From: CAWGXZ01 sp963826695
GTDB taxonomy: Bacteria; Pseudomonadota; Gammaproteobacteria; Burkholderiales; Burkholderiaceae_C
Assembly (NCBI GenBank): GCA_963826695.1
Contig: CAWGXZ010000002.1
Location: forward strand, 1-64,000
Length of the DNA stretch: 64,000 nucleotides
Reading direction: 5' to 3'
Shown here: in pieces, positions 21,937-30,188 of the stretch
Position numbering within the stretch: the stretch's first letter is position 1
How the letters are laid out: each line of letters opens with the position of its first letter
The notes under the pieces: model-generated
Seen by the model: the letters and a program-made list of their open reading frames with translations, nothing else
Database searches by the model: none
Told to the model about the DNA's origin: nothing
Program-made: the position numbers and the translations under genes

Positions 21937-23307
21937 ATGCGGCAGCGCGTCGTCGGGCACTGGGCGCTGCTGCTGGCGGCTCTCGCCTGCAGCCCCGCTG
22001 CGGCTGCGCCTGCCGCGTTGCAGATCGCGCCGCTCGACTACGCCGAACGGCGCCTCGCCAACGGCCTGCAGGTGCTCTCGGTGCCCCTGCCGGCGAGTGC
22101 CACGGTGAGCGTTCAGGTCTGGTACCACGTCGGCTCGAAGGACGATCCGCCAGGCCGTTCGGGTTTCGCGCATCTCTTCGAGCACCTGATGTTCAAGAGC
22201 ACGCGCCACCTGGCCAACGAGCAGTTCGACCGGTTGACCGAGGATGTCGGCGGTGAGAACAATGCCTTCACCGGCGACGATGTCACCGGCTTCCATTCGG
22301 TCGTCCCTGCCGAGCAGCTCGAAACACTGCTCTGGGCCGAAGCCGAGCGGATGTCGAATCTCAACGTCGACGAAGCCAGCTTCCGCTCCGAGCGTGCGGT
22401 GGTCGAAGCCGAGTTCCGCGAGCGCATCCTGGGAACACCTTACGGGCGCTTCTTCCATGCCATGGCGCCGGCCGCCTACCGGAAGCATCCGTACCGCCGG
22501 CCCGGAATCGGTCGCATCGAAGAACTGGAAGCCGCCACGCTCGACGACGTCAAGGCTTTTCACCGTCATTACTACCGCCCGGACAACGCCACGCTCGTCG
22601 TTGCCGGCGGCTTCGATCCGCAACTGCTGAGCCGCTGGGTCGACCGCCATTTCGGCCGAATCGAGCGGCCCGCTGCGCCGGTGCCCCGGATCGAAGCCGA
22701 CGAGCCCCCGTGGCCGGCAGACCGGCGGGTGCGCAGCGCCGGCGTCCGGGTACCGCTGCCGGCGGTGGCGCTGATCTGGCTGGCGCCGACGCAGCGGCAT
22801 CCGGATGCCGCTGCGCTGCGCGTGGTCGCTGCACTGCTCTCGGCGGGGGAGTCGTCCCGGCTGAACCAAGCCCTGGTCTATCGGCGCCAGCTCGCCAGCC
22901 AGGCCGGGTTCGATGCGGACCTGCGCGTCGGCCCGGGATTGCTGATCGCCTATGCAATCAGTGCCGGCGAGCGGCCGCTCAGCGCCCTGGCCGCGGCGCT
23001 GAACGGTGCGGTGCAGCGGCTGGCCCGCAGCGCGCCACCACTGGCTGAATTGGCCAAGGCCAAGATGCAGCTGCTGACGCGGGCCGTCGTGGCTCGGCAG
23101 ACACCGGCAGGACAGGCGGGCGCACTTGCCGAAGCCGCCACGCTCGGCGGCGATGCAGCCCGTGTCGACACCGACCTCCGCGCACTGCAGCGGGTCAGCG
23201 CCGGTGACGTGCAGCGGGTGGCGCGGCGCTACTTCGCACAGGCCCGCCAGGTGACGCTCGAGTACCGTCAGGCGGCGCCCGCGCCGCTGCCGGAACGGGC
23301 GCGATGA
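21937..23307 (+). CDS. M16 family zinc peptidase, catalytic subunit
   Basis: The 456-residue product has a signal peptide (ALLLAALACSPAAAAPAAL) and the inverted zinc motif HLFEH in SGFAHLFEHLMFKSTRHL. The distal glutamate lies in ERAVVEAEFRERIL, about 75 residues on. It belongs to the pitrilysin/processing-peptidase family and should act in the periplasm. The stop overlaps the start of the next M16 gene (ATGA), so the two form a fixed heterodimer-type pair as in PqqL/YmxG-like systems. It starts 7 bases after the ABM gene and may be part of the same transcript. Confidence 0.92.
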   Translation: MRQRVVGHWALLLAALACSPAAAAPAALQIAPLDYAERRLANGLQVLSVPLPASATVSVQVWYHVGSKDDPPGRSGFAHLFEHLMFKSTRHLANEQFDRLTEDVGGENNAFTGDDVTGFHSVVPAEQLETLLWAEAERMSNLNVDEASFRSERAVVEAEFRERILGTPYGRFFHAMAPAAYRKHPYRRPGIGRIEELEAATLDDVKAFHRHYYRPDNATLVVAGGFDPQLLSRWVDRHFGRIERPAAPVPRIEADEPPWPADRRVRSAGVRVPLPAVALIWLAPTQRHPDAAALRVVAALLSAGESSRLNQALVYRRQLASQAGFDADLRVGPGLLIAYAISAGERPLSALAAALNGAVQRLARSAPPLAELAKAKMQLLTRAVVARQTPAGQAGALAEAATLGGDAARVDTDLRALQRVSAGDVQRVARRYFAQARQVTLEYRQAAPAPLPERAR

Positions 23308-24782
23308 GTGCCGACGTCGGCCGCCAGCAGGGCGACGTCGACCGCCTGCGCCGACGCATCGGTGGGGGCTTGCTGGCGCTGCTCGGTGGCGGCTCGGCCG
23401 CGCGAGGCGAGTTGCCACCGCCCTCGGCGCCGGTCAAGCCGTTGCGGCCGGCGGCACCCTTCGAGGCGCGGCTCCCCAACGGCCTGCGCCTGATCGTCGC
23501 GCCCAGGCATGCCGCACCGCTGGTCAGCGTCCGGCTGCTGGTCTTGTCTGGCAGCGAGACCGACCCTCCGCGACGCGCCGGTCGAGCCGCGCTGACGGCA
23601 GCGCTGCTCAGCCGCGGCACCCGACGCACCAGCGCACCGGCGCTCGCTGCCGCAGCCGAGGCGCTTGGTGGCTCGATCGTCAGCGAAAGCGGCCGGCACC
23701 AGTCGAGCGTGTCGATGGCGGTGACGACGCCGATGCTCGACGCGGCGCTCGGCCTCATTGCCGAGGTGGTGATGCGGCCGAGCTTCCGTCCGTCCGAGCT
23801 GGTCCGTCTGCGCCGCCAGATGCTCGACGAACTCGAGCTGACCTATGCCACCCCGGCGCCGCTGGCAGCGATGACCGTCGAGCGGCTGCTGTTCGGCGAA
23901 GGCGCCTACGGCCGCGCCGTCGACGGAACGCCAGCCTCGCTGCCACGCATCGGGCAGCGCGAGCTGATCGCGATGCACGCGACGCATTTCCGCCCGGAGA
24001 ATGCCGCCCTGATCCTGGCCGGCGACATCGACGACCGTGACGCGCTGCAGCTCGGCAGGCGACACTTCGGCGACTGGCCGGCCGTCGCGGGGACTGCCGA
24101 AGACGACGCAAGCCCCGCGGCCGCGTTGCCACCGCCGCAAACCGCCGCGCTGGCGGTGGTCGACTTCGGCGCGGGCGGCTCCGCAGCGATCGCACTCGGC
24201 CTGCGGCTGCCGCGCCGCAGCCGCCTGAGCGAGGCCGATGCCGCGGCGCTGCGGGTGGCCAATGCGGTGCTCGGTGCGGGTTATTCCTCGCGGCTGAATC
24301 AGGAAATCCGCATTCGCCGGGGCCTCAGCTACGGCGCCAGCAGCAGCCTCGCCTTGTTGCCCAATGCCGGCTTGTTGCTGGCGGCGGTGCAGACACGCGG
24401 CGAGCGGGCCGCCGAGGTCATCGAGCTGCTGCACCGCGAGTTCGACCGGCTGATCGAGGTGCCGGTGGACGCGGACGAGCTGGCCGCGCGCAAGGCCAGC
24501 CTCATCGGGGGTTTCGCTCGCCGCATCGAGACCACCGACGGCCTGGCCGGGCTGATCGCAACCCAGCTCGCACACGGCGCACAACCGGCGTCGCTGGCAC
24601 GCTATGCAGCGCAGATTGCGGCGGTCGACAGCGCCGATGTGCAGCGCATGGCCCGCGCCTGCTTCGGCAGGGCCGACCGCCGCATTGCCATCGTGGGCGA
24701 CGCACGGCAGTTCGTCGCCGCGCTCGAAGGGCGGGAGCCCGGCTTGATTCGCCTGCGACCCTGGCAGATCGATTTCGACTGA
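23304..24782 (+). CDS. M16 family peptidase-like protein, non-catalytic subunit
   Basis: The 492-residue product has the M16 fold (FEARLPNGLRLIVAPRHAAP, GLSYGASSSLALLPNAGLLL). At the zinc-motif position it reads RAALTAALLSRGTRR instead of HxxEH, so it cannot bind catalytic zinc. It likely forms the partner half of the chamber with the upstream active subunit, like alpha subunits of mitochondrial processing peptidase. The first 40 residues include a weak hydrophobic stretch (GGGLLALLGGGSAARG), possibly a signal. Its start overlaps the previous stop by four bases. Confidence 0.9.
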   Translation: MSADVGRQQGDVDRLRRRIGGGLLALLGGGSAARGELPPPSAPVKPLRPAAPFEARLPNGLRLIVAPRHAAPLVSVRLLVLSGSETDPPRRAGRAALTAALLSRGTRRTSAPALAAAAEALGGSIVSESGRHQSSVSMAVTTPMLDAALGLIAEVVMRPSFRPSELVRLRRQMLDELELTYATPAPLAAMTVERLLFGEGAYGRAVDGTPASLPRIGQRELIAMHATHFRPENAALILAGDIDDRDALQLGRRHFGDWPAVAGTAEDDASPAAALPPPQTAALAVVDFGAGGSAAIALGLRLPRRSRLSEADAAALRVANAVLGAGYSSRLNQEIRIRRGLSYGASSSLALLPNAGLLLAAVQTRGERAAEVIELLHREFDRLIEVPVDADELAARKASLIGGFARRIETTDGLAGLIATQLAHGAQPASLARYAAQIAAVDSADVQRMARACFGRADRRIAIVGDARQFVAALEGREPGLIRLRPWQIDFD

Positions 24783-24803
24783 GAATGCACCGCCCCGATC
24801 CCC

Positions 24804-25793
24804 ATGAGCCGCCCAATGCAACGTCGAACGCTGATTACCGCCCTGCCGGCACTGCCGCTGTCCGGTTTTGCACCCGCCTTTGGCCAAAGCGCGGCTTTCC
24901 CGAGCAAGCCGATCCGCTACATCGTCCCCGTCGCCGCCGGCGGCGGCAGCGATCTGGTTGGCCGCACGGTCTGCGAGCGCTGGGCACGCCTGCTCGGGCA
25001 GCCGTTCATCGTCGACAACATCGGCGGCGGCGGCGGTTTGCTCGCCTCGCAGGCCACCGTGCGCGCACCCGCCGACGGCTACACGTTGATGCAGGGCTAC
25101 GTGGCGACGCATGCCACCAGCCCGGCGACCCGCAAGCTGCCCTTCGACGTGATCAAGGACTTCACCCCGATCGGCATGATCGGCGGCACGCCCAACGTGC
25201 TCGTCGTCAACGCCGAGGTGCCGGCGAAGAACCTGCGCGAGTTCATCGACTACCTGAAGAAGAACCCCGCCAAGCTGAGCTACGGCTCAGCCGGCACCGG
25301 CTCGCTGACGCACCTGACGATGGAGCTGTTCAAGCAGTCGGTCGGCGGCTTCATGGTGCATGTGCCGTACCGCGGCATCGCGCCGGCTTTCAACGACCTT
25401 CTCGGCGGCCAGACGCAGGCCATGTTCCCGGGCCTTGCCGCCGGGCTGCCGCACATCCGCTCGGGCCGCGTGCGCGCGCTCGCCGTCACCGGCGCGTCGC
25501 GCCACCCGGTGCTGAAGGACGTGCCGACGCTGATCGAATCCGGCTTCAAGGGTTTCGATGCGCTGCAGTGGTACGGCGTCGTCGGACCTGCGGGCATGCC
25601 GCCGGCCATCGTCAAGCAACTCAACGAAACGCTCAACACGTTGCTGAGGGCACCCGACTTGTCGGAAAGGCTCGCGGCCGAAGCCGTCGAGCCGATGCCG
25701 ATGTCACCCGACCAGTTCGGCCGCTATATCCAGGCCGATGTCGCCCGCTGGACGAAGCTGGCCCGCGAACGCAAGATCGAAGTCGAGGGCTGA
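24804..25793 (+). CDS. Bug/TctC-family tripartite tricarboxylate transporter receptor
   Basis: The 329-residue product is a periplasmic solute-binding protein. It has a signal region (LITALPALPLSGFAPAFGQ) followed by the family start FPSKPIRYIVPVAAGGGSDL, then YGSAGTGSLTHLTMELFK and MVHVPYRGIAPAFNDLLGGQ. Bug proteins bind carboxylates or amides. No TctA/TctB membrane genes are near. The gene heads an operon with MmgE/PrpD and a 2-hydroxyacid dehydrogenase, which points to a carboxylic or hydroxy acid ligand. A second ATG at 24816 is an alternative start. Confidence 0.92.
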   Translation: MSRPMQRRTLITALPALPLSGFAPAFGQSAAFPSKPIRYIVPVAAGGGSDLVGRTVCERWARLLGQPFIVDNIGGGGGLLASQATVRAPADGYTLMQGYVATHATSPATRKLPFDVIKDFTPIGMIGGTPNVLVVNAEVPAKNLREFIDYLKKNPAKLSYGSAGTGSLTHLTMELFKQSVGGFMVHVPYRGIAPAFNDLLGGQTQAMFPGLAAGLPHIRSGRVRALAVTGASRHPVLKDVPTLIESGFKGFDALQWYGVVGPAGMPPAIVKQLNETLNTLLRAPDLSERLAAEAVEPMPMSPDQFGRYIQADVARWTKLARERKIEVEG

Positions 25794-25832
25794 ACCCGCC
25801 CCCGCCCAACAGCATTCATCAAAGGAAACCTC

Positions 25833-27203
25833 ATGGCCCGCAATACCCAGGTCGTCGCTGACCACAACGCACCGCCGATCACGCAGATCCTTGCACGCTT
25901 CGTTGCGGCCCATCCTTCGCGCGGATGGAGCGACGAGGTCGACCGCGAGGCGCACCGCACCTTTCTCAACTGGCTCGGCTGTGCCGTCGGCGCGGCGCAC
26001 CACGAAGCTGCCGACGCGGCGCTCGCCGCCGTGCGCATGCTCGAACCGGCTGCCCAGGCGACCGTCCTCGGCCGCAGCGAGCAGGTCGACATGGCGAGCG
26101 CCGCGCTCCTTAACGGCATCACCTCGCACACCTTCGATTTCGATGACACGCACCTGAAGACGATCATCCACCCGGCCGGTCCGGTTGCCTCGGCGTTGCT
26201 GGCGCTGGCCGAGACCAGTGGCGCAAGCGGGCGGCAGCTGATCGACTCGCTGGTCATCGGCATCGACGTCGCCTGCCGCCTCGGCAACCTGATGTACCCC
26301 GAGCACTACGACCGCGGCTGGCACATCACCGGCTCGACCGGCACGCTCGGCGCGGCGGCGGGCTGCGCGCGGCTGCTCGGGCTCGATGAGCAGCGCACGA
26401 TGATGGCGCTCGGCATCGCTGCTTCGCAGCCGGTCGGCCTGCGCGAGCAGTTCGGCACCATGACCAAGCCGTTCCATCCGGGCGCGGCGGCCCGCGCCGG
26501 GCTGATGTCGGCGCTCTTCGCCAAGCACGGCTACACCGCCAGCCCCAGGGCGATCGAGGCGCCACGCGGTTTCGTCCAGGTGGTGTCGACCAAGTGCGCC
26601 TGGAACGAGGTCACCGACGAGCTCGGCGAGCGCTTCGAGATTTCCTTCAACAGCTACAAGCCCTTTGCCTGCGGCATCGTCATCCATCCGAGCATCGATG
26701 CCTGCGTGCAACTGCGCGAGCAGGGCGTGGCTGCCGACGACGTCGAGCGCATCGAGCTCAAGGTGCACTCGCTGGTGCTCGAGCTCACCGGCAAGAAGGA
26801 GCCGCAGGACGGCCTGCAGGGCAAGTTCAGCGTCTATCACGGCTGCGCCGCCGGGCTGATCTTCGGCCGCGCCGCGGAAGAAGAGTTCAGCGACGAGATC
26901 GTCAACCGCGCCGACGTCGCCGCGCTGCGTCGCAAGGTCGTGGCGACGATCGACGACTCGATTGACGAGGCCTCCGCCGACGTCACCGCCGTGCTTCGAG
27001 ACGGCCGGCGCGTTCACGTCTTTGTCGAGCACGCAATCGGCTCGATGCAGCGGCCGCTCAGCAACACCGCACTCGAGGCCAAGTTCCACTCGATGTCCGA
27101 CGCCATCCTCGGCACCGACCGCAGCAGCCAGCTGATCGCCGCCTGCTGGGGCGTCGGCGAGGCCGCGGGTCTGCGCGAGCTCGCCGCCCTCGGGCGGCCA
27201 TGA
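25833..27203 (+). CDS. MmgE/PrpD family protein
   Basis: The 456-residue product matches the MmgE/PrpD fold, which includes 2-methylcitrate dehydratase, cis-aconitate decarboxylase and iminodisuccinate epimerase. Landmarks are FLNWLGCAVGAAHHEAADAA, ITSHTFDFDDTHLKTIIHPA and GAAAARAGLMSALFAKHGYT-like LAKHGYTASPRAIEAP. The helical domain is followed by the lid domain around SYKPFACGIVIHPSIDAC. AAAGGAAACCTC lies before ATG 25833. With no prpB/prpC nearby, true methylcitrate activity is doubtful. The stop overlaps the dehydrogenase start (ATGA). Confidence 0.9.
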   Translation: MARNTQVVADHNAPPITQILARFVAAHPSRGWSDEVDREAHRTFLNWLGCAVGAAHHEAADAALAAVRMLEPAAQATVLGRSEQVDMASAALLNGITSHTFDFDDTHLKTIIHPAGPVASALLALAETSGASGRQLIDSLVIGIDVACRLGNLMYPEHYDRGWHITGSTGTLGAAAGCARLLGLDEQRTMMALGIAASQPVGLREQFGTMTKPFHPGAAARAGLMSALFAKHGYTASPRAIEAPRGFVQVVSTKCAWNEVTDELGERFEISFNSYKPFACGIVIHPSIDACVQLREQGVAADDVERIELKVHSLVLELTGKKEPQDGLQGKFSVYHGCAAGLIFGRAAEEEFSDEIVNRADVAALRRKVVATIDDSIDEASADVTAVLRDGRRVHVFVEHAIGSMQRPLSNTALEAKFHSMSDAILGTDRSSQLIAACWGVGEAAGLRELAALGRP

Positions 27204-28183
27204 CAGCCGCGGCCGCCCGGCCGAAGGTCGTCGTTCTCGACGACTACGAAGGCGCGCTGCGCAGACTCGCCGACTGGGGCGATGTCGATGCGCAGGCAAG
27301 CGTCGAGGTTCACCGCGAGCCGCTGTCCGGCGAAGCACTCGTGGCCGCCCTCGTGGAGGCCGACGCGATCGTTCTGGTGCGTGATCGGACGCGCTTCGAT
27401 GCCGCGTTGCTGGCTCGCCTGCCGAAGTTGCGTTATCTCGTCTTCACCGGCACGCGCAACACCGCGCTCGACCTCGCCGCGTTGTCCGCGCGCGGCATCC
27501 CGGTCAGCCACACCGGGTGGGGCCCTTCGAAAGACAGCACCGCGGAACTGACCTGGACGCTGATCCTCGCGGCCGTGAAGCGGCTCGAGCCGCACCTGGC
27601 TGCGCTACGCGCCGGTGTCTGGCGCGGCGCGGGCCTGGGCGGCGTGCTCGCCGGCGAACGGCTGGGTGTCGTCGGCCTGGGCGAGATCGGCGGCCGCGTG
27701 GCGCGCATCGGTGCCGCGTTCGGCATGGAGGTGGTCACCTGGAGCCCGCGGATGACGCCCGAGCGGGCGGGTGCCGCGGGTGCGATGGCGGTGTCGCTCG
27801 ATCAGCTGCTGGCGAGTTCGCGCGTCGTCAGCCTGCACCTGGTGCCGACCGACGCCACCCGCCAGTTGATCAACACCGAGCGGCTGGCAACAATGCGCAA
27901 CGACGCCGTGCTGGTCAATACCTCGCGCTCGGCGCTGATCGACATGGCGGCGCTGCCGGCTGCGCTGGCCGCTGGCCGCCCGGGCCTGGCTGCAATCGAC
28001 GTCTACGACCGGGAGCCGTTGCCCGCCGACGACCCGCTGCGCCAGGCTCCGAATCTGCTGCTGACGCCGCATCTCGGCTTCGTCACCGAACCGGTGTTCG
28101 CCCGCTTCGCCACGGACGTCACTGAAAACCTGCTGGCATGGCTTGGCGGCCGGGAGTTGCCACGGCGCTTGTCGCCCGGCTGA
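27200..28183 (+). CDS. D-isomer-specific 2-hydroxyacid dehydrogenase
   Basis: The 327-residue product has the NAD-binding Rossmann motif LGVVGLGEIGGRVARIGAAF. The catalytic Arg is in VNTSRSALIDM, the Glu in VYDREPLPADDPL and the His in LLTPHLGFVTE. It should interconvert a 2-oxoacid and a D-2-hydroxyacid; 3-phosphoglycerate is unlikely because there is no ACT domain. The ATG overlaps the MmgE/PrpD stop by four bases, so the products probably act on the same substrate, possibly one imported through the Bug receptor. Confidence 0.92.
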   Translation: MTAAAARPKVVVLDDYEGALRRLADWGDVDAQASVEVHREPLSGEALVAALVEADAIVLVRDRTRFDAALLARLPKLRYLVFTGTRNTALDLAALSARGIPVSHTGWGPSKDSTAELTWTLILAAVKRLEPHLAALRAGVWRGAGLGGVLAGERLGVVGLGEIGGRVARIGAAFGMEVVTWSPRMTPERAGAAGAMAVSLDQLLASSRVVSLHLVPTDATRQLINTERLATMRNDAVLVNTSRSALIDMAALPAALAAGRPGLAAIDVYDREPLPADDPLRQAPNLLLTPHLGFVTEPVFARFATDVTENLLAWLGGRELPRRLSPG

Positions 28184-28309
28184 ATTCAGCCGCCGAAACG
28201 CGCACCGAGCAACCGCACAGCGCACCAGATGTTGCAGAAAAGCACACAATCGGGGGGTCGTCGGCAGACCTCGCCCGTCGTCTGCTGTTTCGGCATCCTT
28301 CCAAGCGCC

Positions 28310-28561
28310 ATGGCCATCAGAACACCTGTCACGACCCCTGCTTCCGACGGCACCCAGAAGCTTCGTCAGACCCAGGCCGAATACTCGGCCGCCCGGCCGG
28401 CTGGCGAACCCGGTGTCAAGCCCATGCTGTCGAGCTCCAAGATGTACGTCTGCCGCCGCTGCCAGGCCAACTTCAAGACGGGGGACGGCAAGCCCGACCC
28501 GCGGCTGCGCGGCCTCGGCAAGTGCAACGCTTGCCTCGCCGCGGTGCCGGCTGCAGCCTGA
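28310..28561 (+). CDS. small zinc-ribbon-like protein
   Basis: I do not recognise a named family. The 83-residue product is basic at the N-terminus (MAIRTPVTTPASDGTQKLRQ) and has two CxxC pairs: MYVCRRCQANFKTG and LGKCNACLAAVPAAA, about 27 residues apart. This spacing suggests a single structural zinc. The in-frame upstream extension to 28229 is not needed. It stands alone between the dehydrogenase and a large palindromic repeat. Coding bias is good, so I think it is real. Confidence 0.65.
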   Translation: MAIRTPVTTPASDGTQKLRQTQAEYSAARPAGEPGVKPMLSSSKMYVCRRCQANFKTGDGKPDPRLRGLGKCNACLAAVPAAA

Positions 28562-28577
28562 GCCCTTGTCCTAGGAA

Positions 28578-28863
28578 CCCGACGGGCTCCTAGGAGCCTG
28601 TCGGGCTTTGGGTCGGGCCCGCGTTGGGCCGGAAAAGGGGCTCAGCTTAGGCGCAAAGCGCAGCCGGGTTGGACACCCGGCGAGCATTTGCAACGACGGA
28701 TCAGCCCCTTTTCCGGCCCAACCCGAAGGGCCGGGGCGATTCGCAGCGCCATCCGTCGTTGCCGGCTCGCAGTGTGGGCCCGCCACACGGCTTCGCCGGC
28801 GCCTCGTCTGGCACTGCGACTCGCCCCGGCGCGAGCCCGACCCAGAGCCCGACAGGCTCCTAG
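28578..28863. repeat. composite palindromic repeat with 29-bp terminal inverted repeats
   Basis: Outer arms 28590-28618 and 28835-28863 are inverted copies with 28 of 29 matches (CTAGGAGCCTGTCGGGCT at the left tip). Inside are a perfect 20-bp inverted repeat (28623-28642 with 28703-28722), a perfect 12-bp one (28690-28701 with 28751-28762) and a 15/16 one (28731-28746 with 28814-28829). Some of these interleave rather than nest, so the region looks like two or more elements combined. The left tip also forms a 28-base palindrome at 28578-28605 followed by CTTT, which could terminate transcription. No protein is encoded. The element lies between convergent genes. Confidence 0.8.
28653..28691. 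repeat. intergenic structured repeat, copy 4 (inside the composite repeat)
   Basis: AAAGCGCAG is followed by the hairpin GCCGGGT (28663-28669), loop TGGAC/, and ACCCGGC (28675-28681), then GAGCATT. It has the same frame (GCGCAG-stem-CGAGCA) as the 34.4- and 52.2-kb copies with a different but still complementary stem. Confidence 0.65.
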
Positions 28864-28926
28864 ACCGACCGGATCGGCGGCACGAGGGAAGAAGCCGGCG
28901 CGCTCGTCGCTCATCCAGCGGCACGG

Positions 28927-30102
28927 CTATGCCGCTCGTTTCAAGGCGGCATCGCTGGCGCGCCTCTGGACTGCGTTGCGCGCAGCCGCACGCTGCACGC
29001 GTTTCGTTTTCTCCAGAAAGCGCAACAGACGCCATTCGGCGGCTTCGAGTCCACGCGTGGCGTGCTGCGACTCGCCGAGCGTCGGCCAGAGCGCGCGCAG
29101 GGTTTCATCGTCGCTGCCGAGCGCCGTGCCGAGCTCCAGCACCTGGGGATGGATGTAGGCCTTGCGGCACACCGCCGGCGTGTTCCCCAGGCGTCGCGCG
29201 ACTTCGGCGAGAACGTGCTTGCCGCTGACCAGTTCGGGAATGTCGCCGTCGCAGGCCCGGCGGGTCAGTTCGAGCGCCTGCACCGTGCCGTGCCAGGTGC
29301 GGAAATCCTTGGCGGTGAAGCGCTCGCCGCCCGCCGCATCGGCCAGATAGTCGTTGACGTCGCCGGAGCCGACACTGTGCAGGTCGCCGTCGGCCGTCTC
29401 GTACTGGAACAGGTCCTGCCCCGGCAGGTGCTGGCAGCGGCGGACGATCTCGGCCACCTTGGCATCGTCGAGCGTCACCGAATGCATCACGCCGCTCTTG
29501 CCGCGGAAGCGAAGCTGCAGCACGCTGCCCCGAACCTTGGCATGCGGATTGCGCAGCGTGGTCAGCCCGTAGGAGCCGTTGCTGCGCGCGTATTCGTCGT
29601 TGCCGACGCGAATGAAGGTGGTGTCGAGCAGGCGAACCAGCGTTGCCAGCACCCGCTCGCGCGTCATCGCCAGTCGACCTTCACCCGGCTTGCGCCGCAG
29701 ATCGCGGGCCACGCGTGCGCGGATGCGCGGCAGCGCCCGCCCGAATGCGCTCATGCGCTCGAACTTGTCGACGCTGCGCGAGCGGTGCCAGTCGGCGTGG
29801 TAGCGGTACTGCTTGCGTCCCCGGGCGTCGAACCCGGTGGCCTGGATGTGCCCGTTCGGCTGCCTGGAGATCCAGACGCGCGTGTAGGCCGGCGGTATGG
29901 CCAGTTTGCGGATCCGCGCAAGAACCTCCTCGTCGCGCACCGGGCACCCTGCCGCGTCCCGGTAGCTGAATCCGGTGCCACGCCGCACCCGGGTCAGGCC
30001 CGGCATCGCGTCGGTCACATAGACCAGGCCCGCCGGCAGCGGTGCCGTGGCTGCGACTCGAGCAGAAGACTCAGGCGGCGCTGCGGGCTCTGGAGAATCC
30101 AT
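28927..30102 (-). CDS. DNA topoisomerase IB (poxvirus type)
   Basis: The 391-residue product is a bacterial type IB topoisomerase, which relaxes supercoils through a 3'-phosphotyrosine. It has the N-terminal domain VRRGTGFSYRDAAGCPV and PPAYTRVWISRQPNGHIQAT. The catalytic domain includes FIRVGNDEYARSNGSYGLTT, LRFRGKSGVMHSVTL with the catalytic lysine, FTAKDFRTWHGT, and the tyrosine nucleophile in NTPAVCRKAYIHPQVLE. It is somewhat longer than the Deinococcus-type enzyme because of a basic C-terminal tail of about 40 residues. The family is scattered in bacteria and often horizontally acquired, but base use here matches the neighbours. Confidence 0.94.
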   Translation of the reverse strand: MDSPEPAAPPESSARVAATAPLPAGLVYVTDAMPGLTRVRRGTGFSYRDAAGCPVRDEEVLARIRKLAIPPAYTRVWISRQPNGHIQATGFDARGRKQYRYHADWHRSRSVDKFERMSAFGRALPRIRARVARDLRRKPGEGRLAMTRERVLATLVRLLDTTFIRVGNDEYARSNGSYGLTTLRNPHAKVRGSVLQLRFRGKSGVMHSVTLDDAKVAEIVRRCQHLPGQDLFQYETADGDLHSVGSGDVNDYLADAAGGERFTAKDFRTWHGTVQALELTRRACDGDIPELVSGKHVLAEVARRLGNTPAVCRKAYIHPQVLELGTALGSDDETLRALWPTLGESQHATRGLEAAEWRLLRFLEKTKRVQRAAARNAVQRRASDAALKRAA

Positions 30103-30188
30103 CGCGACCGACAGCAGGCTGAATGCCCGCCCCGCACGGGGCGGCGCCGGTCGAACTCCGGCCAGGTGCCGGAGCCGCCGGTGACGAC

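Noticed and set aside
25833..27203. prpD of the methylcitrate cycle
   Set aside because: No prpB, prpC or acnM neighbours and a Bug receptor plus hydroxyacid dehydrogenase instead, so only the MmgE/PrpD fold is claimed.
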